From: JAAZAI01 sp050942875
Lineage (GTDB): Bacteria > Verrucomicrobiota > Kiritimatiellia > RFP12 > UBA3636
Assembly: GCA_050942875.1 (NCBI GenBank)
Contig: JBMNOD010000025.1
Location: forward strand, 1 to 41,808
Direction of reading: 5' to 3'
Length of the DNA stretch: 41,808 bases
Shown piece by piece: positions 1 through 7,664 of the stretch. Position numbers and translations under genes: made by a program. Position 1 is the stretch's first letter. Each line of letters opens with the position of its first letter. A model generated the notes under the pieces. The model had not been told where the DNA came from, searched no databases, and saw nothing but the letters and a program-made list of their open reading frames with translations.

Positions 1-220
1 AATCTCAATCACATTCGTCCCCGGGTCGCCGATCCAATACTGATCCACTTGCATACGCAAGGAATCGTCGCCGATGTCCAGAACCTTGCCGATTCCGGCG
101 ATGTCGGATCTTTTCAAAAACGAAAGATAGCGCGGTGGAACTTCTACAATCCATTGCCCCATCAAAAATGCAGGCGACAGCATGAACAGGGCGTGTAAAA
201 AAAAACAGTCTCATTTTCAT
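1..220 (-). pseudogene. Fifth, divergent copy of the small secreted protein family; frameshifted and cut by the window edge
   Basis: The ATG at 220 follows a strong Shine-Dalgarno (AAGGAG, 6 nt spacing) that overlaps the stop of the preceding protease fragment. As written, the frame is lost at a run of nine A on the + strand (197-205). With eight, translation reads MKMRLFFLHALFMLSPAF, a clean signal peptide, and continues to the window edge through a segment (SDIAGIGKVLDIGDD, then VDQYWIGD) that lines up with CDVIGIGRALSQDD and IDQLWYG of the four intact tandem paralogs at 1333-4161. The copy is clearly more divergent than those four, so it belongs to an older duplication. The homopolymer frameshift could be a sequencing error, a real mutation, or a slippage switch. 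The 3' end lies outside the window. Confidence 0.7.
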
Positions 221-230
221 AGCGGACTCC

Positions 231-1333
231 TTAGGGGGTTGGACGAGGCAAGATGAAGTTCAAGTATTTGGCGTTGTGGTACTGCCACGTTGGAAAGGGG
301 AAGGAGCCTTTTCGGAAGCGGTGCGAATCGGGACAACACTCCCCGCTGTTCATGATCCATCCGTTCCGATTCGTCGTTGAATTGTGGTGACTCGTCGTTC
401 CGTAAAGATACGTCGGATTGACCAAGCCCATGGCATGCGCAACTTCATGGATGGCGGTGTGGGTCACCGCATGGACAAGGTTAGACACATCGTAAGGGAA
501 CATGGCAGGGTCATGATATTCAGATGGTATCGCCCCAGTCTCTGCCAGCAGTTTTTTGTTGCATGGCCAATACCTAAGTTTGTCGATGAAAACATAACTG
601 ATCCCAAACGGATTCTCGTTCCTCCAGGAACAATGCTTGGCATCTGTAAACCCATAGACATTCAGGACATCTGTTCCGTAGTCGGAAGGCATGGCGACAC
701 GGGCATGCTTGCATCGCCCGGAAACGGAGCCTACGGCAAACCGGATGTTGACATCCGACGGAATCAACGTCCGGGCGTCTGCGGCGATGTCTTGCAGAAT
801 GTCGATCTTTGGCCTTCCTTGACACCCGTCATAGAGATTAGTCGACACGCCATCGTTGACAAAGGTTTCGCCAATGTGCTGAGGCCAATAGGTGTCGGGA
901 TAGACAATGGGCGAAACGAATTCGTTGTACGCCTCGTCGGTCATCTCGATTTTCACGATCTGCGGAACATGCACGGTCGTGCTGGCCTCGGCGATGATTT
1001 CCGCCGTGTCGCTGTCCGCCTCCCGGTACCGGAAGAAAATGGTGTAGTAGGGCGGCGGGACGGGTTCGCCCGAAACGACGGCGGGGAGCGCGCGGTTGAA
1101 CGGCTGCTTGCCCAGCGTGAAAACGGCGGGCGAATCGGCCGGCGCGGCGCCCTCCGTGGCGACGCCGTCCCAGGTGATCGTCTGCGGCCCGAACAGGCAG
1201 CGCCGCCGCCTCTGGTGCCCGGGCTGGGCCTGGCTCGTGTCCAGCCACCCGACGTGCTGCCAGCCCGCCGTGGTCTCCCGCCGCGGGGCGCGTGGTTGCA
1301 GCCGGGCAGCTCAACATCTACGCCATACGTCAT
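231..1333 (-). pseudogene. 5'-truncated, frameshifted second copy of the metzincin-like protease (C-terminal part only)
   Basis: The sequence encodes the C-terminal third of a protein homologous to the full-length protease at 4163-6595. Shared landmarks are LPGC, TTAGW, the GEPVPPP segment, the HVPQ..V.I segment, HE.AH..GLV and a terminal FILP. The zinc motif is HEVAHAMGLVNP, with Asn where metzincins carry a third His/Asp ligand. A plausible Met-turn (WIMNSG) follows. The first codons (MTYGVDVELPGC) start exactly at the stop/start overlap of the last tandem paralog, so the 5' truncation coincides with a gene boundary. One missing G near 1276-1290 shifts the frame; adding it would give a 367-residue ORF. 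From about 974 to 231 the frame is intact. Signal peptide, membrane anchor and Ca-binding repeats are missing, so a secreted active protease is unlikely. Confidence 0.75.
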
Positions 1334-2040
1334 CAAGGAAGCCAAGTTTTCGTTAATCCCTGAAACGACATGTTCACCCATGCTCGCGCCCTTCCGACGA
1401 GATTGGTGTCGCTCCAGACCTGCTGCATGAAGTTGGTGTCATTGAAGCAGTAGAAGTGCATGAAAGTATATTTCGAATCGCGATGCATTCTCGACGGTTC
1501 GGGGTTCAGGCGGTAGCCGTCCCGAATCAGCTCGTAGAACGCCTGGCGGTTCGTGTTGACCTGCGAGACTTGCACCAGATTCGAACACCAATTGATCATC
1601 GCCGCGTTTTCCGCCGTGGCCGGGAACCAGGAACGGTCAGGGTTATACAAACAGAGTCCGTCCGGCTGGTAGCGGTCGCGATGCCAGGCCATGTTGAAAA
1701 TATAGTAATATCGGCGTTCAGAAGGTTCCAAACTGAGAAACGACTGATACTTGGATGCGAAGAAGACAACGGGCGTGCCGTTGGTCGGCAGCGGCTGGGA
1801 GTATTCCCTGTAGAATTGAACGGGGTTGTTCGTCACGCTGCCGTACCAGAGCTGGTCGATTTGGAAGGTCGCGTATTTGTCGTCCTGACTCAAGGCGCGC
1901 CCGATTCCAATCACGTCGCACACCGCCGCCTGAAGCGGAAGGGCTGAAGACAGGTTGACGAGCATGTTCGTGTCCTGGCCCATGGCCGGAACTTGCGTCA
2001 AAAACAGACAGGCGGACAAAATGAGCGAACGTGTTTTCAT
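1333..2040 (-). CDS. Small secreted protein, tandem paralog D (235 aa)
   Basis: Family and function not recognised. The 235-residue product has a clear signal peptide (MKTRSLILSACLFLTQVPAMGQ). The mature part begins DTNMLVNLSSALPLQAAVCDVIGIGRAL and contains the family-wide blocks FQIDQLWYG, TNGTPVVFFASKYQSFL, RSWFPATAEN, NWCSNLVQVSQVNTNRQAFYELIRDGYRLNP and a C-terminal RAWVNMSFQG.TKTWLP. Its ATG overlaps the stop of copy C (TGATG), and no Shine-Dalgarno stands at a useful distance, so it is probably translated by termination-reinitiation. It is closest to copy C (both have MLVNLSSALPLQ and MHFYCFNDTN). The block from CDV to VVFF, alternating strands with a turn, faintly recalls a small beta-barrel (OB/NTR-like) domain; that is only an impression. 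Confidence 0.8.
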   Translation of the reverse strand: MKTRSLILSACLFLTQVPAMGQDTNMLVNLSSALPLQAAVCDVIGIGRALSQDDKYATFQIDQLWYGSVTNNPVQFYREYSQPLPTNGTPVVFFASKYQSFLSLEPSERRYYYIFNMAWHRDRYQPDGLCLYNPDRSWFPATAENAAMINWCSNLVQVSQVNTNRQAFYELIRDGYRLNPEPSRMHRDSKYTFMHFYCFNDTNFMQQVWSDTNLVGRARAWVNMSFQGLTKTWLP

Positions 2041-2747
2041 CAAGGAAGCCAAGTTTTCGTTAATCCCTGAAACGACATGTTCACCCATGCTCGCGCCCAT
2101 CCAACGAGATTGGTGTCGCTCCAGACCTGCTTCATGAAGTTGGTGTCATTGAAGCAGTAGAAATGCATGAAGGTATATTCGGAGTCACGATTCATTCTCG
2201 ACGGTTTGGGATTCAGGCGGTAGCCGTCCCGAATCAGCTCGTAGAACGCCTGGCGGTTCGTGTTGACCTGCGAGACTTGCACCAGATTCGAGCACCAATT
2301 GACCAGCGCCGCGTTTTCCGCCGTGGCCGGAAACCAGGAACGGTCAGGGTTATACAAACGGAGACCGTCCGGCTGGTAGCGGTCGCGATGCCAGGCCATG
2401 TTGAAAATATAGTAATATCGGCGTTCAGCAGGTTCCAAACTGAGAAACGACTGGTATTTGGATGCGAAGAAGACGACGGGCGTGCCGTTGGTCGGCAGCG
2501 GCTGGGCATATTTCCTGTAGAATTGAACGGGGTTGTTCGTCACGCCGCCGTACCAGAGCTGGTCGATTTGGAAGGTCGCGTATTTGTCGTCCTGGCTCAA
2601 GGCGCGCCCGATTCCAATCACGTCGCACACCGCCGCCTGAAGCGGAAGGGCTGAAGACAGGTTGACGAGCATGTTCGTGTCCTGGCCCATGGCCGGAGCT
2701 TGCATCAAAATCAGACAGGCGGACAAAATGAGCGAACGTGTTTTCAT
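2040..2747 (-). CDS. Small secreted protein, tandem paralog C (235 aa)
   Basis: Same length and layout as its neighbours. The signal peptide is MKTRSLILSACLILMQAPAMGQ, and the mature part runs from DTNMLVNLSS to KTWLP. It shares nearly all residues with copy D; differences include FYRKYAQPLP against FYREYSQPLP, LRLYNPDRS against LCLYNPDRS (losing one Cys), and MNRDSEY against MHRDSKY. Start and stop codons overlap those of the flanking copies by one base. An upstream extension of the open frame to 3131 is only the out-of-frame shadow of copy B and should not be annotated. The role is unknown; export to the periplasm or outside is the only firm prediction. Confidence 0.8.
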   Translation of the reverse strand: MKTRSLILSACLILMQAPAMGQDTNMLVNLSSALPLQAAVCDVIGIGRALSQDDKYATFQIDQLWYGGVTNNPVQFYRKYAQPLPTNGTPVVFFASKYQSFLSLEPAERRYYYIFNMAWHRDRYQPDGLRLYNPDRSWFPATAENAALVNWCSNLVQVSQVNTNRQAFYELIRDGYRLNPKPSRMNRDSEYTFMHFYCFNDTNFMKQVWSDTNLVGWARAWVNMSFQGLTKTWLP

Positions 2748-3454
2748 CAGGGGAGCCAAGTTTTCGTTTCGCCTTGGAATGACATGTTCACCCATGCTCG
2801 CGCTCGCCCAACGAGATTGGTGTCGCTCCAAACCTGCTTCATGAAGTTGGTATCGTTGAAAAGGTCGAAGTGCATGAAGGTATACTTCGAATCGCGGTGC
2901 ATTCTCGACGATTCGGGGTTCAGGCGGTAGCCGTCCCGAATCAGCTCGTAGAACGCCTGGCGGTTCGTATTCACCTGCGAGACCTGCACCAGATTCGAGC
3001 ACCAGTTGACCATCGCCTCGTTTTCCGCCGTGGCCGGGAACCAGGAGCGGCGGGTGTTGTAAAGACAAAGTCCATCCGGCTGATAGCGGCTGCGATGGTA
3101 GTCCATGTCGAAAATGTAGGTATAATGGCACTCAGGAGGCTGCAAGCTTAGGAACGACTGGTATTTGGATGCGAAGAAGACGATGGGCGTGCCGTTGGTC
3201 GGCAGCGGCGAGGAGTATTCCCTGTAGAATTGAACGGGGTTGTTCGTCACGCCGCCGTACCAGAACTGGTCGATTTGAAAGGTCGCGTACTTGTCGTCCT
3301 GGCTCAAGGCGCGTCCGACTCCAATCACGTCGCACACCGCCGCCTGAAGCGGAAGGGGGGAATACATGTACCAGTACATATCGGCATCCTGCCCCATGGC
3401 TGACGTCCATGTCAAGAACAGGCATGCTAATGGAATAAACAGATGTGCTTTCAT
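2747..3454 (-). CDS. Small secreted protein, tandem paralog B (235 aa)
   Basis: Signal peptide MKAHLFIPLACLFLTWTSAMGQ, the most divergent leader of the four intact copies, followed by DADMYWYMYSPLPLQAAVCDVIGVG. It groups with copy A through YMYSPLPLQ, the PPECHYTYIFDMDYHRSRYQPDG block and SFQGETKTWLP. Its own differences cluster in FYREYSSPLP, YNTRRSW and MHFDLFNDTN, which may mark a variable surface. The ATG at 3454 overlaps the TGA of copy A; another ATG one codon earlier (3457) is possible. No good Shine-Dalgarno lies at normal spacing, so translation is probably coupled to copy A. Confidence 0.8.
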   Translation of the reverse strand: MKAHLFIPLACLFLTWTSAMGQDADMYWYMYSPLPLQAAVCDVIGVGRALSQDDKYATFQIDQFWYGGVTNNPVQFYREYSSPLPTNGTPIVFFASKYQSFLSLQPPECHYTYIFDMDYHRSRYQPDGLCLYNTRRSWFPATAENEAMVNWCSNLVQVSQVNTNRQAFYELIRDGYRLNPESSRMHRDSKYTFMHFDLFNDTNFMKQVWSDTNLVGRARAWVNMSFQGETKTWLP

Positions 3455-4161
3455 CATGGGAGCCAAGTTTTCGTTTCTCCTTGGAATGACATGTTCACCC
3501 ACGCTCGCGCCCATCCAACGAGATTGGTGTCGCTCCAGACCTGCTTCATGAAATTGGTGTTGTTGAAATAGTGGAAATGCATGAAGGTGTATTCCGAATC
3601 CCGATGCATTCTCGACGATTCGGGGTTCAGGCGGTAGCCGTCCCGAATCAGCTCGTAGAACGCCTGGCGGTTCGTATTCACCTGCGAGACCTGCACCAGA
3701 TTCGAGCACCAGTTGACCATCGCCGCGTTTTCCGCCGTGGCCGGGAACCAGGAGCGGTCGCCATCATACAAGCAAAGTCCATCCGGCTGATAGCGGCTTC
3801 GATGGTAGTCCATGTCGAAAATGTAGGTGTAGTGGCACTCAGGGGGCTGCAGGCTTAGGAACGACTGGTATTTGGATGCGAAGAAGACGACGGGCGTGCC
3901 GTTGGTCGGCATTGGCTGGGCGCCTCCCCTGTGGAATTGAACGGGGTTGTTCGTCACGCCGCCGTACCAGAACTGGTCGATTTGAAAGGTCGCGCACTTG
4001 TCGTCCTGGCTCAAGGCGCGTCCGACTCCAATCACGTCGCACACCGCCGCCTGAAGCGGCAGGGGGGAATACATGTACCAGGGCATGTCTGCATCCTGCC
4101 CCATGGCCGGAGCTTGCGTCAAAAACAGACAGGCGGACAAAATGAGCGAACGTGTTTTCAT
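3454..4161 (-). CDS. Small secreted protein, tandem paralog A (235 aa), first copy after the protease
   Basis: First of the four copies and the only one with its own ribosome site (AGGAG, about 6 nt before the ATG at 4161), placed inside the last codons of the protease gene, whose stop is one base upstream. This start is preferred over a longer frame to 4269, which is protease shadow. The signal peptide MKTRSLILSACLFLTQAPAMGQ is followed by DADMPWYMYSPLPLQ. Distinct features are a Cys at SQDDKCATF, the FHRGGAQPMP segment where other copies have FYR.Y, and MHFHYFNNTN. Cys residues in CDV and NWCSN are shared by all four copies and could form a disulfide after export. Position directly behind the protease suggests a functional pairing (substrate, inhibitor or chaperone), which is inference. 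Confidence 0.82.
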   Translation of the reverse strand: MKTRSLILSACLFLTQAPAMGQDADMPWYMYSPLPLQAAVCDVIGVGRALSQDDKCATFQIDQFWYGGVTNNPVQFHRGGAQPMPTNGTPVVFFASKYQSFLSLQPPECHYTYIFDMDYHRSRYQPDGLCLYDGDRSWFPATAENAAMVNWCSNLVQVSQVNTNRQAFYELIRDGYRLNPESSRMHRDSEYTFMHFHYFNNTNFMKQVWSDTNLVGWARAWVNMSFQGETKTWLP

Positions 4162-4162
4162 G

Positions 4163-6595
4163 TCATTCTCCTGTGGGCAATATGAATCGAAGGTAGCGAA
4201 GATTGTCGGGAAGCCAGTAACGGATAGGATCGGGATCCAAGCGGTGGCCGACAAAATACAAGCCGCCAACGTCCATCATTTTCCGGCCAGTCGATGGTGA
4301 ATTATGATAGATGTTTTTTCCTTTATCAATCGCCGGCAGCCAATCCGGATCGACCAGGCCGCAGCCATGGGCGATTTCGTGCGCAATGGTCGGTGCGATG
4401 TACCGTGCGAACTGCGCCGGAGTCATCGGAACGGGCATGGGGTCGTTGTTGCCCGCAAGCACGGCTTTATAGTTCTTTTTCAAAGATTCCTGAAAGCCCG
4501 CGACATAGACCGCCAACGCGCCGTCGGGCTTGGCGTTGCGCTTCCGAAATCCTACGGCATCGCCTCGTCGAGACTCGTCACTCGATCCGGAAACGATCAC
4601 AAGCCCTTTTGCCGGCCCCTGGATGGAGTCGGTGGCGACAATGCGCAAGTTCACGTCCGAAGGGAAGAACTCTTGGGCCATTGCAGGAAGCATGGCGAAC
4701 GCGGCGTCCGCGACGGAAGGCTCGCAACCTGAATACAGCAGGACTTGATCAACTCCGTTCGACCCCACCCCGAAAACGGATTCCTGAAACACATCCTCGC
4801 CGCCAAACGGGACGATGTTGACGACTTGCGGCACATGGATTTTCCGGGAACGCTCTTCAAGAACCGTTTCCCGCTCCGGATTCCAGAGCCGGACGAAGAG
4901 CGTGCAGAAGGGGGGCGGCACCGGCTCGCCCTTCAACATCGCCGGCATGGCGCGGTTGAAGGATCCCTTCGGCCCCGTGAAGACGTCGGGATGGTCGGCA
5001 AGCGGAAGATCGACCTGCGCCTTGCCGTCCCATGAAAAGGTGTTGGAGCCCATTGAAAGCGACGTGGTCTCGCGCCATCGGTCGAGGCCGGGGCTTTCGG
5101 AATCGAGGTCCACGTAGGCGATGTGATCCCAGCCCGCCGTGGTCTGCCGCATGACTTCCGCCTCCAGCCAGCCGGGCGTGTTCTGGTGGGCGCAGCCGGG
5201 AAGCGTCACGTCGAAAACATTCGTCTCGCCAAGGTGCGGCGAAAAATTCGATGTGCAGTCTGTAATCGAAAACTCCCTGCCGGGGCAAAGATCAACGATT
5301 GCCGTGTCCACGGCTCTGAAGACGTCGTCCAGCATGAGCGACGCCGTCACGACGATTTCGTCGCCGTCGGGCGGAAGCGACGTCACGGTCAACGTGGAAG
5401 CGCCGCCCGTGCCCGGCGACATCGTTCCGCAGTCCGTGCTCCACAGGATGGCGTTTGTGTCAATGTTCACGGCGTTCGTGACCGTGAACGGCCCGACGTC
5501 ATCCCCTGTCGAATGGTAAACCGCAGACGGGGGAACAATCTCGAAGCGTTTCTCCAAAACATCAATGACAAACCCGCCGCCGCCGCTCGATGAGGGTGTC
5601 TGCGTCGAGGGCGCTTCAACAGGGAAGCGCATGATGGCGGATGTGGATTTGGGAACCGTCTGCTGGATGTCGCCGTCATCCGAGACGATGCAGGTGCCGA
5701 CGGCGGTCTGTCCGTCGCGAGGCGCGAAAGACGCCTCAAGCCTGGCCTTCCACAATTCGCCGTCGGGAAGCGTGGCGCCCTCGGGCTCCGCGAGCAGTTC
5801 AATCCGGGCATCCGTCTTGAACGGCAGGCGCAGGCGCGCGGACGTGCCCGTCGTGGCGGGGAGCACGATGCCGTGCGTCTCGTTGGTCGCCGTCCACGTC
5901 AGCACCGCGCTGCGGGTCGTGAAGACGTCCACGACGACGTCGTAGTTGCCGGCGGAGGCGGGTTCGAGATGGTACGCCTCGTAGCAGTCGTCGAAGCCGT
6001 TGTTGTCGGCGTCCGTGAAGCCGTAGAGGTACGATGTGCCTTCCCAGATGTCGATGACCCCGTTTCCGTTCTCGTCGGGTTCGACGGGCGTGAAGTCCTC
6101 CTGGGCGATCGGGTCCATGCCGTGGGCGACCTCGAAGGCGTCGTCGAAGCCGTCGCCGTCCGTGTCCGCCGTGCGCGGGTCGGTCTGGTTCCAGAACTCC
6201 TGCCAATCGGTCAGCCCGTCCCCGTCGCGGTCGATGTCGCCGTCCGCGACATGCCGGTTGCCGTGCGTCCACTTCTCCCACAGGTCGGGGATGCCGTCGC
6301 CGTCGGTGTCCGTCGGGTCGTCCGCCCACCACGAGGGGAGCGAGGAGTGAGGAGAGAGGAGAGAGGAGTTTTTGGCAGGCGCGGCGGCGGGCCGGGGCGA
6401 ACTGGAAGGCGCGTTGGTGCCGCCCGGCTTCGTGCCGCCGACGATGACGGCGACGAGCAGGCAGAGCGCCGCCGCCGCCTGGACGGCGGGCGGCTGGCGT
6501 CGCATTCGGCTGACGAGACGCCGGAACGGCGTCGCCTTCAACAGGAAGACGAAGCCCAGAAGCGCCCAAAGCAGGATGATCCATTGACCGTTCAT
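4163..6595 (-). CDS. Membrane-anchored metzincin-like metalloprotease with Ca-binding-type repeats (810 aa)
   Basis: A probable zinc endopeptidase acting outside the cytoplasmic membrane. Two hydrophobic segments (about residues 4-20 and 38-53), separated by an Arg-rich loop, suggest an N-out, loop-in, C-out anchor. Residues 96-210 hold five thrombospondin-3/EF-like Asp-rich loops (DTDGDGIPD, DRDGDGLTD, DTDGDGFDD, DENGNGVID, DADNNGFDD). Beta-rich regions follow. The C-terminal catalytic signature is HEIAHGCGLVD at 739-749, matching HExxHxxGxxD with an Asp third ligand as in snapalysin-type metzincins; a Met pair near 773 is a candidate Met-turn. The start at 6595 is chosen because GGGAGA lies about 6 nt upstream; the longer frame to 6730 reads through a dispersed repeat. 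The stop is one base before the first small secreted gene. Residues 75-90 are encoded by a repeat-family fragment. Confidence 0.75.
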   Translation of the reverse strand: MNGQWIILLWALLGFVFLLKATPFRRLVSRMRRQPPAVQAAAALCLLVAVIVGGTKPGGTNAPSSSPRPAAAPAKNSSLLSPHSSLPSWWADDPTDTDGDGIPDLWEKWTHGNRHVADGDIDRDGDGLTDWQEFWNQTDPRTADTDGDGFDDAFEVAHGMDPIAQEDFTPVEPDENGNGVIDIWEGTSYLYGFTDADNNGFDDCYEAYHLEPASAGNYDVVVDVFTTRSAVLTWTATNETHGIVLPATTGTSARLRLPFKTDARIELLAEPEGATLPDGELWKARLEASFAPRDGQTAVGTCIVSDDGDIQQTVPKSTSAIMRFPVEAPSTQTPSSSGGGGFVIDVLEKRFEIVPPSAVYHSTGDDVGPFTVTNAVNIDTNAILWSTDCGTMSPGTGGASTLTVTSLPPDGDEIVVTASLMLDDVFRAVDTAIVDLCPGREFSITDCTSNFSPHLGETNVFDVTLPGCAHQNTPGWLEAEVMRQTTAGWDHIAYVDLDSESPGLDRWRETTSLSMGSNTFSWDGKAQVDLPLADHPDVFTGPKGSFNRAMPAMLKGEPVPPPFCTLFVRLWNPERETVLEERSRKIHVPQVVNIVPFGGEDVFQESVFGVGSNGVDQVLLYSGCEPSVADAAFAMLPAMAQEFFPSDVNLRIVATDSIQGPAKGLVIVSGSSDESRRGDAVGFRKRNAKPDGALAVYVAGFQESLKKNYKAVLAGNNDPMPVPMTPAQFARYIAPTIAHEIAHGCGLVDPDWLPAIDKGKNIYHNSPSTGRKMMDVGGLYFVGHRLDPDPIRYWLPDNLRYLRFILPTGE
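6335..6370. repeat. Dispersed CTCCTCGCTCCTCACT-type repeat lying inside the protease gene
   Basis: The minus strand reads a purine-poor string of CTCCTC/CTCACT units preceded by GCCA.AACTCC. It closely matches intergenic copies near 7875-7910 and 8108-8138, where GGCCAGAACTCCTCGCTCC occurs. Here it encodes NSSLLSPHSSLP, a low-complexity linker between the second membrane segment and the Ca-binding loops. Confidence 0.6.
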
Positions 6596-6644
6596 GATGT
6601 CTCCCATGATACCGTTTTCACTGTGGTGGAGGCGAGTGTTTTTT

Positions 6645-6812
6645 TTGGTGTTGGAAACTTGAAGCTGGAAATTGGGCCGGGGCGGCTTCGCCGGGTGGGG
6701 AATGGCCACGAAAAACACAAGGAAGCACAAAAAGTTTCCGGGATTTGGACAAGATTACAAGATTGACAAGATTGCCTTGGTGAATGGAATCCTGAAAATC
6801 CTGTCATCCTGT
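6645..6812. repeat. Dispersed repeats between the protease and LamG-like genes
   Basis: This 219-bp gap holds no gene. 6652-6730 carries a unit running from AACTTGAAGCTGGAAATTGG to GGAATGGCCACGAAAAACAC; the same unit recurs at about 7665-7740. 6747-6810 carries an ACAAGATTACAAGATTGACA unit followed by AATCC/ATCCTGT words. Related copies lie near 7790-7855, 8018-8092 and 38840-38880. Confidence 0.75.
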
Positions 6813-6814
6813 CG

Positions 6815-7612
6815 TTACCTGACCACGAAGACCGGGGTGAAGAGGCCGCACGAATCGACGCCCATCGCCGCCAACGTGCCGACGATGCCACCGTCGGATT
6901 CCGTCGGCACGGCGAGGTCGTATTTGAGCGCAAGGTATCGCCGGATGGCGTTGAGCTGGTCGTCGGTCGGCGCGTCGACGAGCAGGATCAGCTCGGCGAC
7001 GCCCCCGCGCCAGCCTTGCCCCCAGGCGGCGGTGGCGGGCGTCCCGCCGATGTAGATTTCGTTCAGCGGGCAAGGCGGCTCGAACGCCGCTTCGACCAGC
7101 TGGATGCCGGAAGCGGACGGGTACAGGTTCGTCGCCGTTCCGTTGAAGGCCAGGGCGACCGCGTTGGCAAGCTGGGATTCGTAGAACGTCCGTTCATTGC
7201 CTGGAAACGGCAGGGGAATGAACCGAACCGAGCACGAGGCGTCGAAGAGCGTGGCATGGTCGACGGCTTCCTCGCAAGTCACGGCGGCGAGGGCGCGAAA
7301 GACCCGCCCCGTGGCGGCGTCCGGGAACGCCAGCGGCGACGTCGCGGCGTCGAAGCGGATCGCGCCGCCGACCTTCCAGGCCAGGCTCCAGCCGTTCGTG
7401 GCCGCATGCTCCGAGGACAGCGCGGAGCCGCCATGGCGGGGATTCCAGACGGCGCCGCTGAAGCTTTCAGGCATGAACTGCAAGGCGGCATCCCCGGCAA
7501 ACGCCGTGGAGGCCAGCAGCCCCAAGGCTGCAAAGGCCGGCAGAAGCCCGGGAAGCGCCGATGCCCTTGACTCAGTGAATCCGTCTCGCAAAATGTAATT
7601 GTAATGGCTCAT
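6815..7612 (-). CDS. Secreted LamG/concanavalin-like protein of unknown function (265 aa)
   Basis: The N-terminus has a long n-region and then a hydrophobic stretch ending in a cleavage-like STAFAGDAA (about residue 39), so the protein is probably exported. The C-terminal block GGVAELILLVDAPTDDQLNAIRRYLALKYDL matches the closing helix of bacterial LamG-like domains, where a phrase like 'iaEl..y...Ls..e...i..YLa.KYgl' is usual. It ends FTPVFVVR without an obvious anchor. No catalytic motif is visible; a carbohydrate- or protein-binding surface role is likely from the fold. The start at 7612 lacks a Shine-Dalgarno, but a promoter sits 7 nt upstream, supporting this ATG as a leaderless start. 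Direct copies of a repeat flank the gene. Confidence 0.65.
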   Translation of the reverse strand: MSHYNYILRDGFTESRASALPGLLPAFAALGLLASTAFAGDAALQFMPESFSGAVWNPRHGGSALSSEHAATNGWSLAWKVGGAIRFDAATSPLAFPDAATGRVFRALAAVTCEEAVDHATLFDASCSVRFIPLPFPGNERTFYESQLANAVALAFNGTATNLYPSASGIQLVEAAFEPPCPLNEIYIGGTPATAAWGQGWRGGVAELILLVDAPTDDQLNAIRRYLALKYDLAVPTESDGGIVGTLAAMGVDSCGLFTPVFVVR

Positions 7613-7619
7613 GACGATT

Positions 7620-7648
7620 ACATTACCGTTTTTCGGCGGGTTTGTCGA
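7620..7648 (-). promoter_or_regulatory. Sigma-70-like promoter for the LamG-like gene
   Basis: TCGACA-N17-TAATGT on the minus strand, with the -10 box ending 7 nt before the ATG at 7612. Transcription would start at or next to the A of ATG. Confidence 0.5.
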
Positions 7649-7664
7649 GCGGAAATTGACGGAT

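Larger units (their letters stand above)
1333..4161 (-). repeat. Four-unit 707-bp gene-sized tandem repeat
   Basis: Start codons at 4161, 3454, 2747 and 2040, and a fifth junction ATG at 1333, are spaced exactly 707 bp apart. Each unit is one whole gene of 708 bp sharing one base with the next through TGATG. Copies A/B and C/D form the closest pairs, which fits two rounds of duplication. Direct repeats this long should recombine, so copy number may vary between strains. Confidence 0.9.

Noticed and set aside
1333..4161. Annotating the extended frames of the tandem paralogs (up to 363 residues)
   Set aside because: The extra N-terminal residues are out-of-frame readings of the neighbouring copy; the TGATG starts each give a signal peptide.
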